Assembly (NCBI GenBank): GCA_965112735.1
Contig: OZ218957.1
Coordinates: 868,001 to 932,000 of the forward strand
Direction: 5' to 3'
Origin: Phaeosaccion multiseriatum
Lineage: Eukaryota; Ochrophyta, other classes
DNA: 64,000 nt
The translations under genes and the position numbers were made by a program. Numbering within the stretch: position 1 is the stretch's first letter; the number at the start of each line of letters is the position of its first letter. Of the stretch, positions 21,428 to 33,594 are shown piece after piece. Under the pieces are notes generated by a model, which ran no database searches, had not been told where the DNA came from, and saw only the letters and a list, made by a program, of their open reading frames with translations.

Positions 21428-23123
21428 TCAGGTAGCTGTCTGCGACACCTGCACGTAGGAGTGCGTTCGGGGTGCGAAGTTGATGTCCTCGCTGCCCGGT
21501 AGGAGCTTGGTGAGGAGGTTGGCGCAGCAGCCTTTGTCAAAGGGGTTGTTGAGGCGCCCTGACGAGTCCAGCAGGTAGCGGTATCTGCGCCAGTTCTGGT
21601 GCTCGTTGGTCGTCAAGCCCTGACTAATAAGACTACTGCTTGGGTGTGGGGGCGGGGTGGAGTAGGGGGTAGAAAGTAAGATAGAACGAGAAAGAGATAT
21701 AGGGAGACAGAGAGGACGATGGGGGAGGGGGGGGGGGGGAGAAAGAAAGACAGAACGAACAAGAGGGAGAGGATAGAACAAGGACGACAGAGAGGGAGAG
21801 GCAGAGAGAGAACGAGGGGAGGGGGGGGGAGAGTTCAGAGAGAGAGCAAAAGGTGGAGGACTGCAGGGCAAGTCCGCCCTCCTCATTGCAGCAGCAGAAA
21901 CCGCAAGAAATAGAAACCGCAACAGCAGAAACCGTAACGGCACAAACCGCAGAGCACAACAAAGGGTGCCGGTGAGGCGGCCCGTGTCCCGAAATGGGGG
22001 CTTCGCTCTCCTCTCGACACGCGACACCACACAACACTCGACATTAGCGAACGAAGCAACAACGGCTTGCAAGGAGCAAGCAATCAAACCAACCCCCTAA
22101 ACTACCACCCACCCAACCATCCAACGCAACCACGCCAACCAACGAACCTGTGATACATGACGAGGGTGAGCCCCATAATGCAGAACAAGCCCACGTACAC
22201 GAGGCCCACGGAAACCATCGCATCGGCCCCTACGGCGAACAAGTAAGCCCCACACGTGACCACATAGATCGCACATGAGATCAAGAAGCTCACAATGTAG
22301 GCGAAGAACCAACGGTAGTTGTTGTGGCCCACACAATTCCCTACAAAGGGGCAGTGGTGGTCGAAAGAGCGCACACACTTGCGGCAAACTCGGCAGTGCT
22401 TGGATCGCACCGGCCGCTCAATACAGCAGGTGTAACACAGGGGAAGCGCCCCATCGGGTGAGGAGGAGTCCTCATCCCCTCCTCCTCCCTCTGCGCCGTC
22501 CTGATCGCCTCCCTGCAGCAGCCGCTCTAATCGGGATTGGAATGCCTGTGTGTGTGTGAGAGAGAGAGTGTGTGTGTGAATAAAGACTTCAGTAAGTCAG
22601 ACACACACAACAGGCGTTGGGCCGCTCCGGAGAGCGGGGCAGACGCGTCTCTCAACACGCGCGCACACACACCCATCCACACACACACTCACACACACAC
22701 GCACACACACGCATCCACACACACACTCACACACACACGCACACACACCCATCCACACACACACTCACACACACACACACGCACACACCCATACACACAC
22801 ACACTCACACACACCCATCCACACACACACTCACACACACACGCACACACACCCATACACACACATACGCACACACACACACGCACACACACGCAGACAC
22901 CCATGTACGCACACACTTATCCTCATTCTTCTCCCCCTCTTCCCTCTCTTCCCCTACCTGTGCGGGGGGCGATGTGCTGCCCAGCTTGGAGGTGATGTAC
23001 CCGGGGTTGCTCTCGTACACAACAAAGAGCAACAGCGCAGAGAGCAGCTGGGTCACCATGCATGCCGCCACCAGAGAGCCATAGCCTGCGGCCAGGAACG
23101 GGTCCTGGGACACACACACAGAA

Positions 23124-23182
<59 letters not shown>

Positions 23183-26100
23183 GAGAACGCAGGCACAGAG
23201 ATACATACGCGGTGAGGTGGGTGGGTGAGGGGTGGCAGAGGAGCAGTGTACTGGGCAAGTGGGGGGGGGCGGCTGCACCAGACGGGCCCACCAGACGGGA
23301 CTAGACTCAGCTAGACTAGATGAGGGGCCCAATTGCCACCAGATGGCACCATACGAGTGGGCCCACCGGAAGCAGCAACAGCGCACCTGGAACCACCTCA
23401 GGAAGGAGAGAAGGAGGGCGGCAAGCACTGACCCCACGTTGACGAGGAGCGGCCACAGCGCCCCCTGCGCCGTGTCTCCGGTCTGGAACACGGCCTTGAT
23501 GAGGCGGGGGTGGTGGACGTAGTTCATGAACGTGGCCCAGCGACTCGTGCCCTTGGATCGGAGGAAGAGCTCCTGTGATGGTGTGGGGGTAGTGGGTTTG
23601 GTTGGGGTATGGAAGGGTCGAGGCAGGGGAGGAGGGGTCACCAGGCTGGGAGGCGAGGGGGGATAAGCATGCCCTTATCGCTATCTTCTTGGAGCAATTG
23701 ACCCTCTTCTCCCTCCCTTACTCACCACATCGACCTTTCCCTTCTTGACCGCGAGGTCCAGCGGCGTCTGGAGGGAGGGAGAGAAAGAGAGGGACAAGAG
23801 AGAGAGAGAGAGAGAGAGAGGGAGGGAGAGCGAGAGAGAGAGGGAGATGAAGTTGGAGAGATGGAGAGAGAGAGGGCCACAGAGAGAGGGACGTGAGCAG
23901 GCAACAGCGAGCTGTAGCACACAGCAAAGATGAAAGTCTCTCCTTCTTCGTCTTGAGGCTCCCACCCCCTCCACTCGTCTCACCTTGCCGTTTTGGTCGG
24001 GTATATTGGGGTATGCCTTGGCCTCAACGACAAGATAGTCAACGGTGTCCAGGTTGCCACGAAGGGCCGCGAGGTGAAGCGGGGCCTGTCCGTAAGCGTC
24101 CACCACGTTAATGTCCATGCCCATCTGTTTTGATGGAGCGTTAACGTTAAGGGGCGTTCAGATTAACGTAAAACATTGAGGGGTGGATGAATAAAGGGAA
24201 CTGATGGCCACCCAAAAGTACAGAGAGTAGGGAGGCAAGAGGTAGGCAAGCAGACAGGAAGGAAGGAAGGAAGGAAGGAAGGGCAAGGCCAGCCTACTAT
24301 TAATGTGTCAGGCTTCTCATGAGAGCCCACGTGCATGCTATCACGACTGCAAGGCCATGAGCGAGGCTGGCCCAGGCACAGGCACACACGCACCACCGAG
24401 ACGGCTGCTCACAGGCTGGCACACACCTGGATGAGCATGACCAACACCTGCACATGGCCCTTGTAGGCCGCCCAATGCAGAGCGCTGTCCTCATTGACGT
24501 CGAGTATGCCGAGGTCTGCCCCTTGCCGATTCAGGAAGATGACCACGTCCACCCAACCGTACTGCGCCGCAATGACGATAGGAGTGCATCCCTGTGTGCG
24601 CAGGGGGAGGAGGAGGGAAGCAGGGGGAGGGGGAGGGGGGGGGGAGTCGAGACCAGGTTGCTGCAGAGGGTGGTGGTGCAGTGAAGGGAGGCCGGGACAG
24701 CGGCAGGGGGGGTCCACCAGCGCAGCCATTGGTGGCACAGAAACGGGACGGGCGTGTGTGTGTATGTGTGCGTGTGCGTGCGTGTGGCGTGTGTGTAAAG
24801 TGCCTCTACCCCACCCCACCCCACCCCGCCCCGCCCTTACCTGCTTGTCTCGGCAGTCAATGTCCGCACCGTGTTGCAGCAGCCACCTCGCGCCCTGCAG
24901 CTTGCCCTCTGTGCAGGCCCAATGGATGGGGAACATGCCCACCGAGTCAGAGCTGCTCACGTGCAGGGGACAGCCCTTCTCCATGAGCAGCTGGAGGCGA
25001 GGGAAGGATTGAGGGAGGAAAGCCAGGGGGCGAGGGAAGGATTGAGGGAGGAAAGCCAGCATCACATGGGGGCATGAGCGGGCATATATGTGTAAGTGGG
25101 TGCGGGTGTGTGGGTGCGCGTGGGCTTGGTCCGTTGGAGGGGGGGGGGGGGAGAACAGATGTCAGAGATACCGCAGGAAGGAAGGAATGAAGGGAGGGAG
25201 GGATGATGTTACACTACTGTAAATCGTGTGCCACCTGCCGCCTCTATCCATGCAGATGTGGAGCAGAGCAACACCAGGCCTCGCCTCCCCACCTAGTGTT
25301 TGCCTAGCCTTCTCTTCCCTCCTACTCTCTGCCTAGCCTTCTCTTCCCTCCTACTCTCTGCCTAGCCTTCTCTTCCCTCCTACTCTCTGCCTAGCCTTCT
25401 CTTCCCTCCTACTCTCTGCCTAGCCTTCTCTTCCCTCCTACTCTCTGCCTAGCCTTCTCTTCCCTCCTACTCTCTGCCTAGCCTTCTCTTCCCTCCTACT
25501 CTCTGCCTAGCCTTCTCCCCCCCCCGGGTAGAGAAGTCCCAGGTGGCAGAGAAGGAGCGGGGGTGAGAAGGCGCGCTTTTGCTGAGACTGAAATGTAAGC
25601 TGCTGATCAAGTGCTGAGACTGACATCTAAACTGCTGATCAAGTGCTGAGACTGACATCTAAGCTGCTGATCAAGTCACGTGGGGAGCTGTCCGTCCCGT
25701 AAAAGCGTGCCTTCTCTGTCAGCCTATTGTTTGTGCACAGCTGCTCGCCTCCCTCCCACCTCCTACCTTCATTGTCCTGGTGCTTGTGGCCTTGGCCGCC
25801 CAATGCATGAGGGTATGTCCCTCCGAGTCAAGCTGTGTCATGGCATCCGCCAAGTCACCTCTCGCCTCCAGTTTGGACTGGATGAGGCTCACACCAGGGG
25901 CGTCCCCCATGCGCACAGCCACGTACAGCTGATTGCGCAACGTTGTCAACTGCAGAGCGGGGAGGAGATGTCAGGCGGAGGAGAAGGGAGGAGAAGAGTG
26001 TCGTGGTTCATAGAGGGCAGTTTAGAAACTCGGCCAGCCCTCCGCTACTCAGAGGGGGGGGAGGAGTGGTACGTGAAGGTAAGGCAGGGGATGGGCGAAG

Positions 26101-26432
26101 GAGGTGAAGTGCTGAGTTTAGGAAAAAGAAGATTCCCCCCCAACGGCGGCAAGAGAGGGCCAGCTGCGCTCGTCACATTGCACGAAGGGAAAGCGCACGT
26201 CCATGCCACTCACCCCAATCTCGCCAGTGTCCGTGATCATCCCTGTCACGATGTCATCGGCCGCCCCTCCCTGAGAGAATAGAGAAGCATCCAGAATGGT
26301 CGGGTTGCCTGTTACGGCCATACTTGGGTTTGCAGGCCCGGAGGCAGGCCCCACTGGCTGGCCCTGGATGATGGACGTCTTCCCGTCATGGTGACTGCCA
26401 CCATTAGAGCCATTGGCTTGATCATTAGGCAT
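21428..26432 (-). CDS. ankyrin-repeat DHHC palmitoyltransferase, 612 residues, 10 exons
   Basis: Exons: 26432-26214, 25949-25767, 24990-24841, 24591-24427, 24124-23984, 23767-23726, 23572-23387, 23104-22958, 22545-22148, 21635-21428; 1839 nt, GT-AG junctions, one frame. The order matches ZDHHC17 (HIP14)/yeast Akr1, which S-acylate proteins at the Golgi. Ankyrin repeats occupy about residues 80-300 ([67 protein letters not shown]). Two membrane segments follow (exons 7 and 8), then the Cys-rich core [20 protein letters not shown] with the catalytic DHHC, two more membrane segments, and near the C-terminus the conserved LTTNE and NPFDKG. The start is the first ATG of exon 1; an upstream GTG-started extension is possible but unlikely. 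The length is close to human ZDHHC17 (632). Confidence 0.92.
22660..22915. repeat. imperfect CA/CATCCA array in DHHC intron 8
   Basis: About 250 bp of ACACAC with regular CCATCC, CTC and CGC interruptions, forming a higher-order pattern of roughly 30-60 bp. It lies on the donor side of the minus-strand intron 8. Confidence 0.8.
25302..25516. repeat. 29-bp minisatellite in DHHC intron 2
   Basis: About seven to eight direct copies of a unit containing CTGCCTAGCCTTCTCTTCCC, with almost no differences between copies, which suggests recent expansion. Confidence 0.85.
25578..25678. repeat. second minisatellite in DHHC intron 2 (about 36 bp, 3 copies)
   Basis: Units contain CTGCTGATCAAGTGCTGAGA with small changes (aaatgt or catcta between). 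Confidence 0.75.
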
Positions 26433-26660
26433 CGCTAAGCTGTGGGGCCGGACCAGGTGAGATTGCCGTGGAGTGCCATCCACGGAAATTCAAATTCTCA
26501 CTCACTCACTCACTCACACACGACTCCCCCTTTCCCCTGGACACAGGCATGTGCAGCGCACTGCTGATAGCACTTCTGAGCCCTAAACTCCACACTATCA
26601 TGGCGCGCACATTATGCCACTAGGAGTAGTCATTTGATAGCCATTTGCAGCCGATCTACC

Positions 26661-26718
26661 TCTCACTCACTCACTCACTCACTCACTCACTCACTCACTC
26701 ACTCACTCACTCACTCAC
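26661..26718. repeat. CTCA array, short
   Basis: About 14 units; a still shorter run lies at 26498-26516. On the minus strand it reads TGAG. Confidence 0.9.
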
Positions 26719-27048
26719 TTGTTTGCCTCCGGGCCAAAGGCAGTGACGACCCTTCCCGGAACAGGTAGCCTCCTAGAGGCCTACCGCTCACTCCAAGATA
26801 TAGATGTGTTATGGACTGATTGAGTAGAGTGTGTATATTCGCTAGACGTTGCTAATGTCTAATACTACCCCCTCAATGATGTCCTGTCTTCCCCCTTGTC
26901 CCAAATGTCCTATTGCCTTTTGTCCTTTTTCCTTTTGCCTACTACACGGCCTTGTCACTGACCCGATAACCTCCCGCCCACAGTCCCGAATTAGACCAAT
27001 GTCGACCCTCTCGATACCTAATGTCGATGTCCTGACCATACACCTACA

Positions 27049-27635
27049 CACTCACTCACTCACTCACTCACTCACTCACTCACTCACTCACTCACTCACT
27101 CACTCACTCACTCACTCACTCACTCACTCACTCACTCACTCACTCACTCACTCACTCACTCACTCACTCACTCACTCACTCACTCACTCACTCACTCACT
27201 CACTCACTCACTCACTCACTCACTCACTCACTCACTCACTCACTCACTCACTCACTCACTCACTCACTCACTCACTCACTCACTCACTCACTCACTCACT
27301 CACTCACTCACTCACTCACTCACTCACTCACTCACTCACTCACTCACTCACTCACTCACTCACTCACTCACTCACTCACTCACTCACTCACTCACTCACT
27401 CACTCACTCACTCACTCACTCACTCACTCACTCACTCACTCACTCACTCACTCACTCACTCACTCACTCACTCACTCACTCACTCACTCACTCACTCACT
27501 CACTCACTCACTCACTCACTCACTCACTCACTCACTCACTCACTCACTCACTCACTCACTCACTCACTCACTCACTCACTCACTCACTCACTCACTCACT
27601 CACTCACTCACGCACTCACTCACTCTCTCACTCAC
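27049..27635. repeat. CTCA array, long (about 145 units)
   Basis: Nearly perfect CTCA/CACT repeat for about 560 bp, with interruptions only at the right end (27611 onward, then CTCT and CACA). On the transcribed strand of the DHHC gene it reads GTGA, a run of splice-donor-like words. Confidence 0.95.
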
Positions 27636-27894
27636 TCATTCTCTCTCTCTCACACACACAGCTGGCATCGCTGCAGCCACAGCTGAGACGGCGAGGCACC
27701 ACCACTGCCAGGGCACAAATCTGCCCGGTTCATCAACCCTAATGTACTTCGCAATCGAGAAGGGGGGGGGGGGGGATTGGGGGTCGAAAAGCCGAGAAGC
27801 CAGGGCTGTCAAGGGGGGGGGGATAAGTCAACATACTTTCCCGGGGGGTCAAATAAAAGGCCAACGCCAAAAAATCATTACATAAGAGGGTGGG

Positions 27895-30571
27895 ATGAGG
27901 AGGAAAGGAAGAGCACAGAAGAGACGGCGGCAGCCACACGCTCCTTTGGTGGTGCTGCTGCCTCTCCTGGCACGGGGAGATGCAGCGGGCGCCGCCACTT
28001 GTGCGCCCGGCGATGGGACGGCCGTGCTTGGCATTGTACAACCGCTGCCGAAGGCATTTGACGAACAAGATGCTCAGCAACGGCAGCGACGGCCGCATCC
28101 GAACCAGTGTGCATTCCAGCCACTGCAACAGCAGCAGAGTAATGCGAGAGTGGTTCATCTGCTGCTGAGGGGAGGGGGCTGGGGTCAGAGCAATCCCTTG
28201 GAGGATTTCCCTGAATTCCCTGAGGACTTTGAGTACAGCAACGGCGGCGGGGAGGAGCAGGAAGACGATGCCGAGGATCCGCACGAAGTGCTGAGATTCG
28301 CTCGCGGTGATGATGAGGGTCTAGGCGCTGATGGAGACAGGTGAGGAAACGAACACAGTGCTGTTCCTTTTTCGCACAGCTCATCTCGCTTTGTTGCATG
28401 TAACACGGAGTATGACTTGCATGTTGTGTTTGATCTTTGCGACTTGATGTTGTCCTGCGTGCAGTGGAAGCGCGGCTGAATGGGAGTCGGAGACGACAGC
28501 TCTTCGGTCACGGCCGGACAGGGGTGAGCGGGGAGGGGAGAGGCGCAGCAGCAGCAGGGAGCAGCCGAGACGAGGCTGGGGGGCTGGAAAGAGGGACAGC
28601 AATAGAGCTAGAAACAACGGGGAGGGGGACTACAGTACTACTGCCATAGAACGTCGCGGTAGGAAGAGGGGCAAGAGTCGCAAGAACAGGCGCGGCATCC
28701 TAAAGAACAGTGGGGGCTCTGGCAGGAGCGGCAGCAGCACGCTCATTAAGTCAGCCTTATCGGTGGCTTTGAACGCGCTGGCGGGAGGGCTTGTGGTCAA
28801 GCTCTTGGATAGCTCCAAGGGCGAGGGGACTAGCGAGCGCCCAGCGAAGGGGGAGGAGGAGGAGGGGGGGGGCTGGGAGGCGCAGCAGAAGAGGATGGAG
28901 GATCTGGAGGAGCAACTCAAGGTAGGAGTGACGAGCACGGGGCGGGCAAAGCCTGCTTCTAGAGGAGGCAGTTCCATCGTCTTGAGATGCGAGGTGCTGT
29001 AAAGAGCACTCTCTCTCTCTTCTCTCTCTCTCTCTCTCTTGTCTTGTCCCCTTCCTCTTCCTCTTCCTCTCACCCGCGCTCTCTCTCTCTGTCGCTTCTC
29101 GTTGGCGCTTTCGCCATGTGCTTCCTTGCCCGCGGCCCACCCCTTCCCTACAGACGCAGGAGGTCGAGAGGGAGCGCGTGTCTGCTCTGTTCGAGGAGGC
29201 CAAGAGCTCGCGCGTGACGGAGCTCGAGCAGTATAAAGAGTACAACGAGGCGCTGCAAGCGGAAGTGAGCGAGCTGCTGGCAGATAAGCAGCGCCTCGAG
29301 CTGCAGCTGCGCCGAGTGGAGGAGGAGGGAGGAGGGGGCACACCGGGCGCTGCTGCACCGGCCGCACAGCGAGCTGCAGACATGGTGAGGAGGAGGAGCA
29401 GGGACGGCCCCTGCTTCGTGATGTGATGTCTTGGTATGATCGCAGGAGAAGCGGTGCTGACCTGGGGTCACCTTGCCACTTGTGTCGAGGAGCGCTCGGA
29501 AATTGGTACATGTGTGTATGTACGTCTCACGACCGACTCCTGCAAGTACCAGCGATTGGAAGATCCCTGGTCAGGCGCGTCTGTCTGTTCTGTATGGGCC
29601 ATGTGCGTGCTCTCTGGCTTCAACCGCGTCCGTGGCAGGCTATCGAGCCGCCTAGGTGCTTCCCACCTCAGCAGCAACATGTGCACTCACATGCCCACTC
29701 CCCTCCAATTATCTGTATGCCTGCCTGCCTGCTTGCATCTCTCTCTCTTGCGTTTTCTGTGTCCACAAAGGCTCGCAAGGAGGCCGAGGCAAAGGTGATG
29801 CAGATGCGCGAGGAGCACGGCCTGGAGGTGGACAGGCTGCTGGCGGCCTTGGACGAGCAGCAGCAGTTGGTGATACAGCAGCAACGGCAGCAGCAGCAAC
29901 AGCAGAAGAAGAAGAAAGGTGGTGGCGCCTCAAAGCAGGACGAGGCGCGGATCAGAGCCGAGGAGAGGGCCGCTGTTGAGGTGGAGATTTCTCAGAGATA
30001 CGAGGACATCTTAGGTGAGGAGCTGAGTCGTGCTGCTGACTTGAGAGCGCTTGGAGGCCTTATGGGCTTCATTCCTTCCGTCCTTCCGACCATGCACAAA
30101 GTTTCAGTTTCCCTGCCCTTCTCTCCACCCCGAGTGTTTCTTTTGTAGTAGCCCTCACCAGATGCACACCTCACCCCCGCCCTGCGCTTGCTCCTGCTCT
30201 TCTCCCCCTCCACGACCCTGTACGACTCATCTCTCTTTGCACGCACGACTGACGCGATGATGCCATATCCATCAGCGGATCGCGACGAGAACTTGACGGA
30301 GCTGCGGAGCCAAGTGTCCGAGCTGAAGGGGGAGGTGGAGCGGCTGAGGAAGGAGCAGCAGGCTGTGGAGAGGGAGCAGCAAACCGTGGTCCAGGAGCGG
30401 GACGCATTCATGACGCAGATTAGGGAGGAGATGCAAACCGCACTGGCACAGGAGAAGGTGCGGCTTCAGGCACAGATGGAACAGCGGGTGGAGGGCCTGA
30501 GGGAGGCGCTGAGGCGGAAGCTTGAGAACAGGACCGGGAGCAGCAGGGACGACGCCGATAAACAGAAATGA
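27895..30571 (+). CDS. coiled-coil protein of unknown function, 557 residues, 5 exons
   Basis: Exons 27895-28340, 28465-28921, 29154-29384, 29771-30014, 30276-30571; 1674 nt, GT-AG, one frame. I do not recognise the family. The N-terminus is very basic (MRRKGRAQKRRR) followed by a short hydrophobic stretch; an acidic segment (EEQEDDAEDPHE) and an Arg/Ser-rich linker come next. A short hydrophobic helix (ALSVALNALAGGLVVKLL) lies near residue 245. From about residue 285 to 545 the chain is Glu/Gln/Lys/Arg-rich with heptad-like Leu spacing, so a long coiled coil is likely, with a poly-Gln/poly-Lys patch in exon 4. The first exon is the least certain, because it is rich in CAG and lies between GC-rich tracts. 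It could be a structural protein of cytoskeleton or cilium, but nothing specific shows this. Confidence 0.6.
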
Positions 30572-30773
30572 ACGTCTCTCTTGTCTTGCTTCAGAACACC
30601 ACCAAAGAGCGCGTGTTGGTTGGAGGAGGAGGAAAGACCACCCCACTCCTAACCTTCTCAGTCTCTTGCTCACTCCCTCCTCCTCTTTTTCATTCCAGAG
30701 TGTTGTTGGAGGTACGGTTTCAAAATGCCCCGTCTGCACACACAAGCAACAAATCCCACGTGTTTCCATGTAG

Positions 30774-30797
30774 CCCCGTAACGGGGTTTTTTTTCTC
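30774..30797 (+). terminator. short GC hairpin followed by a T run
   Basis: CCCCGTAACGGGG folds into a perfect 5-bp stem and is followed by eight T. It looks like a terminator-type structure, upstream of the tRNA. No RNA gene ending here was recognised. Confidence 0.3.
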
Positions 30798-30829
30798 TTT
30801 AGAAAGGGTATTTTCCCCTCCCCACTCAT

Positions 30830-30925
30830 TCTCCGTTAGTATATCGGTAGTACTCAAGACTCTGATGCATAGCCGAGACCTTGGTGAGGTATCTTGCAGG
30901 GCAGGTTCGACTCCTGCACGGAGAA
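30830..30925 (+). tRNA. tRNA-Gln(CTG) with a 25-nt intron
   Basis: Acceptor stem TCTCCGT (30830-30836) pairs perfectly with ACGGAGA (30918-30924); discriminator A at 30925. The D-stem GTAT/GTAC encloses a GG loop. The anticodon stem CAAGA/TCTTG (30855-30859, 30892-30896) encloses CTCTGA, giving anticodon CTG after T33. An intron of about 25 nt (30866-30890) follows position 37, the canonical place. The T-arm is GCAGG-TTCGACT-CCTGC. A T-rich run from 30927 suits Pol III termination. The intron boundary could shift by one or two bases. Confidence 0.82.
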
Positions 30926-30946
30926 TCTTTTTTTTCTTTTTTTCTA
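30926..30946 (+). terminator. Pol III T-run terminator after tRNA-Gln
   Basis: Two runs of seven to eight T separated by one C directly follow the tRNA. Confidence 0.6.
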
Positions 30947-31268
30947 ATTGATGAAAAGAAGAAGGTTGGTTGGGGTAGTGAGGCAGGCCCTGTACCTGGG
31001 CATCTTTTTGATGGCATATGCGCTAGCGTCCTATTTCCGGGCCGGCTGAAGACTGAAGACTGATGTGAAGACTATGCGGTTTCCGCGCCAACGTTTTGGC
31101 CCACTCGAAAATTGGAAAAAAACGAAACTGTCAGCTGGGTCCCTCCCTCGATTTTTCTGTCTGACTCTGGCTGCTCCCCCAACAGGCGTGTGCGTGTGGA
31201 ACAGAGCGCATAGGGAGGAGGATAGGGAGCTGTGCCTGATCGTGCTTTAAAGACAAAGAGAGGGGGAC

Positions 31269-33594
31269 ATGGCGGAAGCGCCTAGTAATCAGGAGGAGGA
31301 GGTGCACGACGAAGGATACGACGAGGACGAGTTTGAGACGGCTTCGCTTGCTTCGCCGCCACCAGAGCGCGTTGCTGCTGCCGGTGCTCCTACCTCTGGT
31401 AGTAATGCTCCTCCTCCTCCTGCTGCTGCTGCTGCTGCTGCTACCGCGGGTGGGGCTGCTTCCCTGGATGAGCAGAAGAGTGCGTATGACGACGACTTTC
31501 AATCCCCAATACAATCCCCCGTGGGGACGGCAGCGGCTGCACCGCAGGAGCAGCGTGGTGATTCCCAGCAGGAGGCGAATAGTAAAGAGCAGGATGATGA
31601 ATATGACGACGATGAAGGAGAGGGGAACGGCGAGGACGAGAGGGTGAAGGAGGCCAGCGAGAGGGAGAGGGCTGCGGTGGAGAGAGAAGGCGAGGCGCGG
31701 CAAGAGCTGGCCCGGGCAAGGGAAGAAGTTGAAACCGCGCGGAAAATGCTGCTGGGGTCGGCGAAGGGGCCCGAAATGCAGGGGAAATCCTTGCTGGAGC
31801 TCGTGGTTCTGGCGCAGAAGGAGGGCTTCAATAACTTGCAGGAGCTGGAGGGGGGAGGGGCAAGAGATAGCAAAAAGGCGGCCCCACTACCACCGGAGCA
31901 GCAGCAAGAGAGTAGTAACAGCGAGAACAGTAGAAGTAAAGGCTTATCCCTGACGCAGCTACACGAGAAGCTCCGAGCGGAGCAGGCCAAGACGGCGAGT
32001 CTGGAGGAGCAGCTGATGCTACTCGAGGACGGGGAAGACGATGTGATGGCCCTCAAGGCAAAAGCTGTGCACCTTGTGGAGCGGGTCAAGGCAGAGAAGG
32101 CGCTACGCTTACGGGCGGACAGAGCGGCCAAAGACATGCGGGCAAAGGTCGGGGTGCTGTCGGACCACATTGAGAAGCTCATGCTCTATCTGAAGCACGA
32201 GGCCACAGCCAAGGCCAGGGCGCACGAACAACAGAGGCGGATGCAAAAGGAGGCAGAGCTTCTCAAGGCAAGGGCCGTGACGCTGCACAAGAAGGGGGTG
32301 AGTAGGGAGCGCGTGGTCACGGAGCTGAGGGAGGGAAGCAAGATCTTGGAGGACCAGCTGCGTCTTATGGATGAGAAGTACATGGAGCTGAGAACCAAGC
32401 TGGACTACACTCGGGCCAAGGCGGATAAAGAGGTGCGTACGTTGAGGCGCCTGGGGGGGATGGAGGGGAGGGGAGGGAGGGTGGGAGGGTGGGAGGGAGG
32501 GAGGGAGGGAGGGAGGGAGGGAGGGAGGGAGGGAGGGAGGGAGGGAGGGAGGGAGGGAGGGAGGGAGGGAGGGAGGGAGGGAGGGAGGGAGGGAGGGAGG
32601 GAGGGAGGGAGGGAGGGAGGGAGGGAGGGAGGGAGGGAGGGAGGGAGGGAGGGAGGGAGGGAGGGAGGGAGTTGCGACAACGAGAGAGGGCACGCACATG
32701 AGGGGGGGGGGGGGAGGAGAGAAGAAGAGAAAGAGAGACAGGCGAGAGAGCGAGAGAGATCAACCACAAGGGGGGGAAGAGTCAGATAGACACAGGGTGA
32801 ACAGACTGAAGACACTGAAGACAGAGAGAGAGAGTGATGAACAACAAGGGAGGGTGGAGAGACATAGACAGGGAGAGAGGAAACGACGGAGAGATGAAGG
32901 ACAGAGCGAGAGAAGGAGGGATGGCGAGGCCCACGCTGGATGGTGGATGTGCCGCCTGCCTAGTGAGCTCCTACTGCGTTGAATCCTCTGCAAGAGTCTG
33001 CAGGAGGGAAACTGAGCTACAAAAACAACAGAGACAGGAGGGGAAACGTGTTGCAGTGTTCCCAACACCTCCCCCCTCTCCCCTGGCCAGGCAGAGGAGA
33101 TAAGTCGTCGCCAAGTCGTGTGCGTCGCCATCCGTGATCACGCACATACGGCAACTTCTAGTCTCTTTCTGTGCCTGCAATCAATCGCCTCTGCCGCGCT
33201 CATCCTCCCTCCCTCCCTCCCTCCGTCCGTCCGTCCGTCCCTCTGTGTCACCAACTCCCTCCTTCAGGTCAAGAAAGCGAACCACAAGGCGAGCTCGCTA
33301 CGAACAAAGTTCGCCATGGTGTGTCAGGAGATGGGAGGCAAATCTGCCCCTCTGTTGGACCAAATAGACTTCCCAGGAGGGGGTGGTGGTGGGGGGGGCG
33401 GAGCCAGTGGAGGGGGGGGGACAGTTCCCGTTGTCGTGGCCGGCGCTCCTTCTCCGGTGCAGCCCAGGGGAGGGCTCGCTCGAACAGCGTCGGGGGGCAG
33501 CAGGGGTAAGGAGGATCGGCAGGCAGGACAGCTTCGATCAAGCCGCTCAGCAGGGGTCGGGGTGCGCTTCGATCAGGGTCCGGCAGGGGGGTGA
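31269..33594 (+). CDS. coiled-coil protein of unknown function, 496 residues, 2 exons
   Basis: Exons 31269-32432 and 33268-33594, phase 0, GT-AG. Residues 1-135 are acidic and Ala/Pro/Ser-rich with poly-Ala. About residues 120-420 form a long charged helix: REEVETARKMLLG, KLRAEQAKTASLEEQLMLL, HIEKLMLYLKHEATAKARAH, and a well-ordered block GSKILEDQLRLMDEKYMELR TKLDYTR that looks conserved. After the junction KKANHKASSLRTKFAMVCQE continues the helix, then a Gly-rich tail. I cannot name the family. It might be a ciliary or basal-body coiled coil, but this is inference from context only. The 835-bp intron carries a GGGA array close to the donor. A weak GT inside the last exon (after the Gly-rich part) could allow another exon. 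Confidence 0.65.
32475..32670. repeat. GGGA array near a splice donor
   Basis: About 48 units beginning some 40 bp after the donor at 32433, in a region of gtgggag and ggggagg words. It is followed by GA-rich DNA to about 32900. Confidence 0.92.

Larger units (their letters stand above)
26433..27894. other. head-to-head intergenic region dominated by CTCA repeats
   Basis: It separates the DHHC start (minus) from the coiled-coil gene (plus) and should contain both promoters. Outside the CTCA arrays there is unique DNA at 26730-27045 and 27660-27894 in which I see no gene. The long frames here are only translations of the repeat. Confidence 0.5.

Noticed and set aside
26849-27742. 297-residue frame of (THSL)n
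   Set aside because: Translation of the CTCA array; no unique coding sequence around it.
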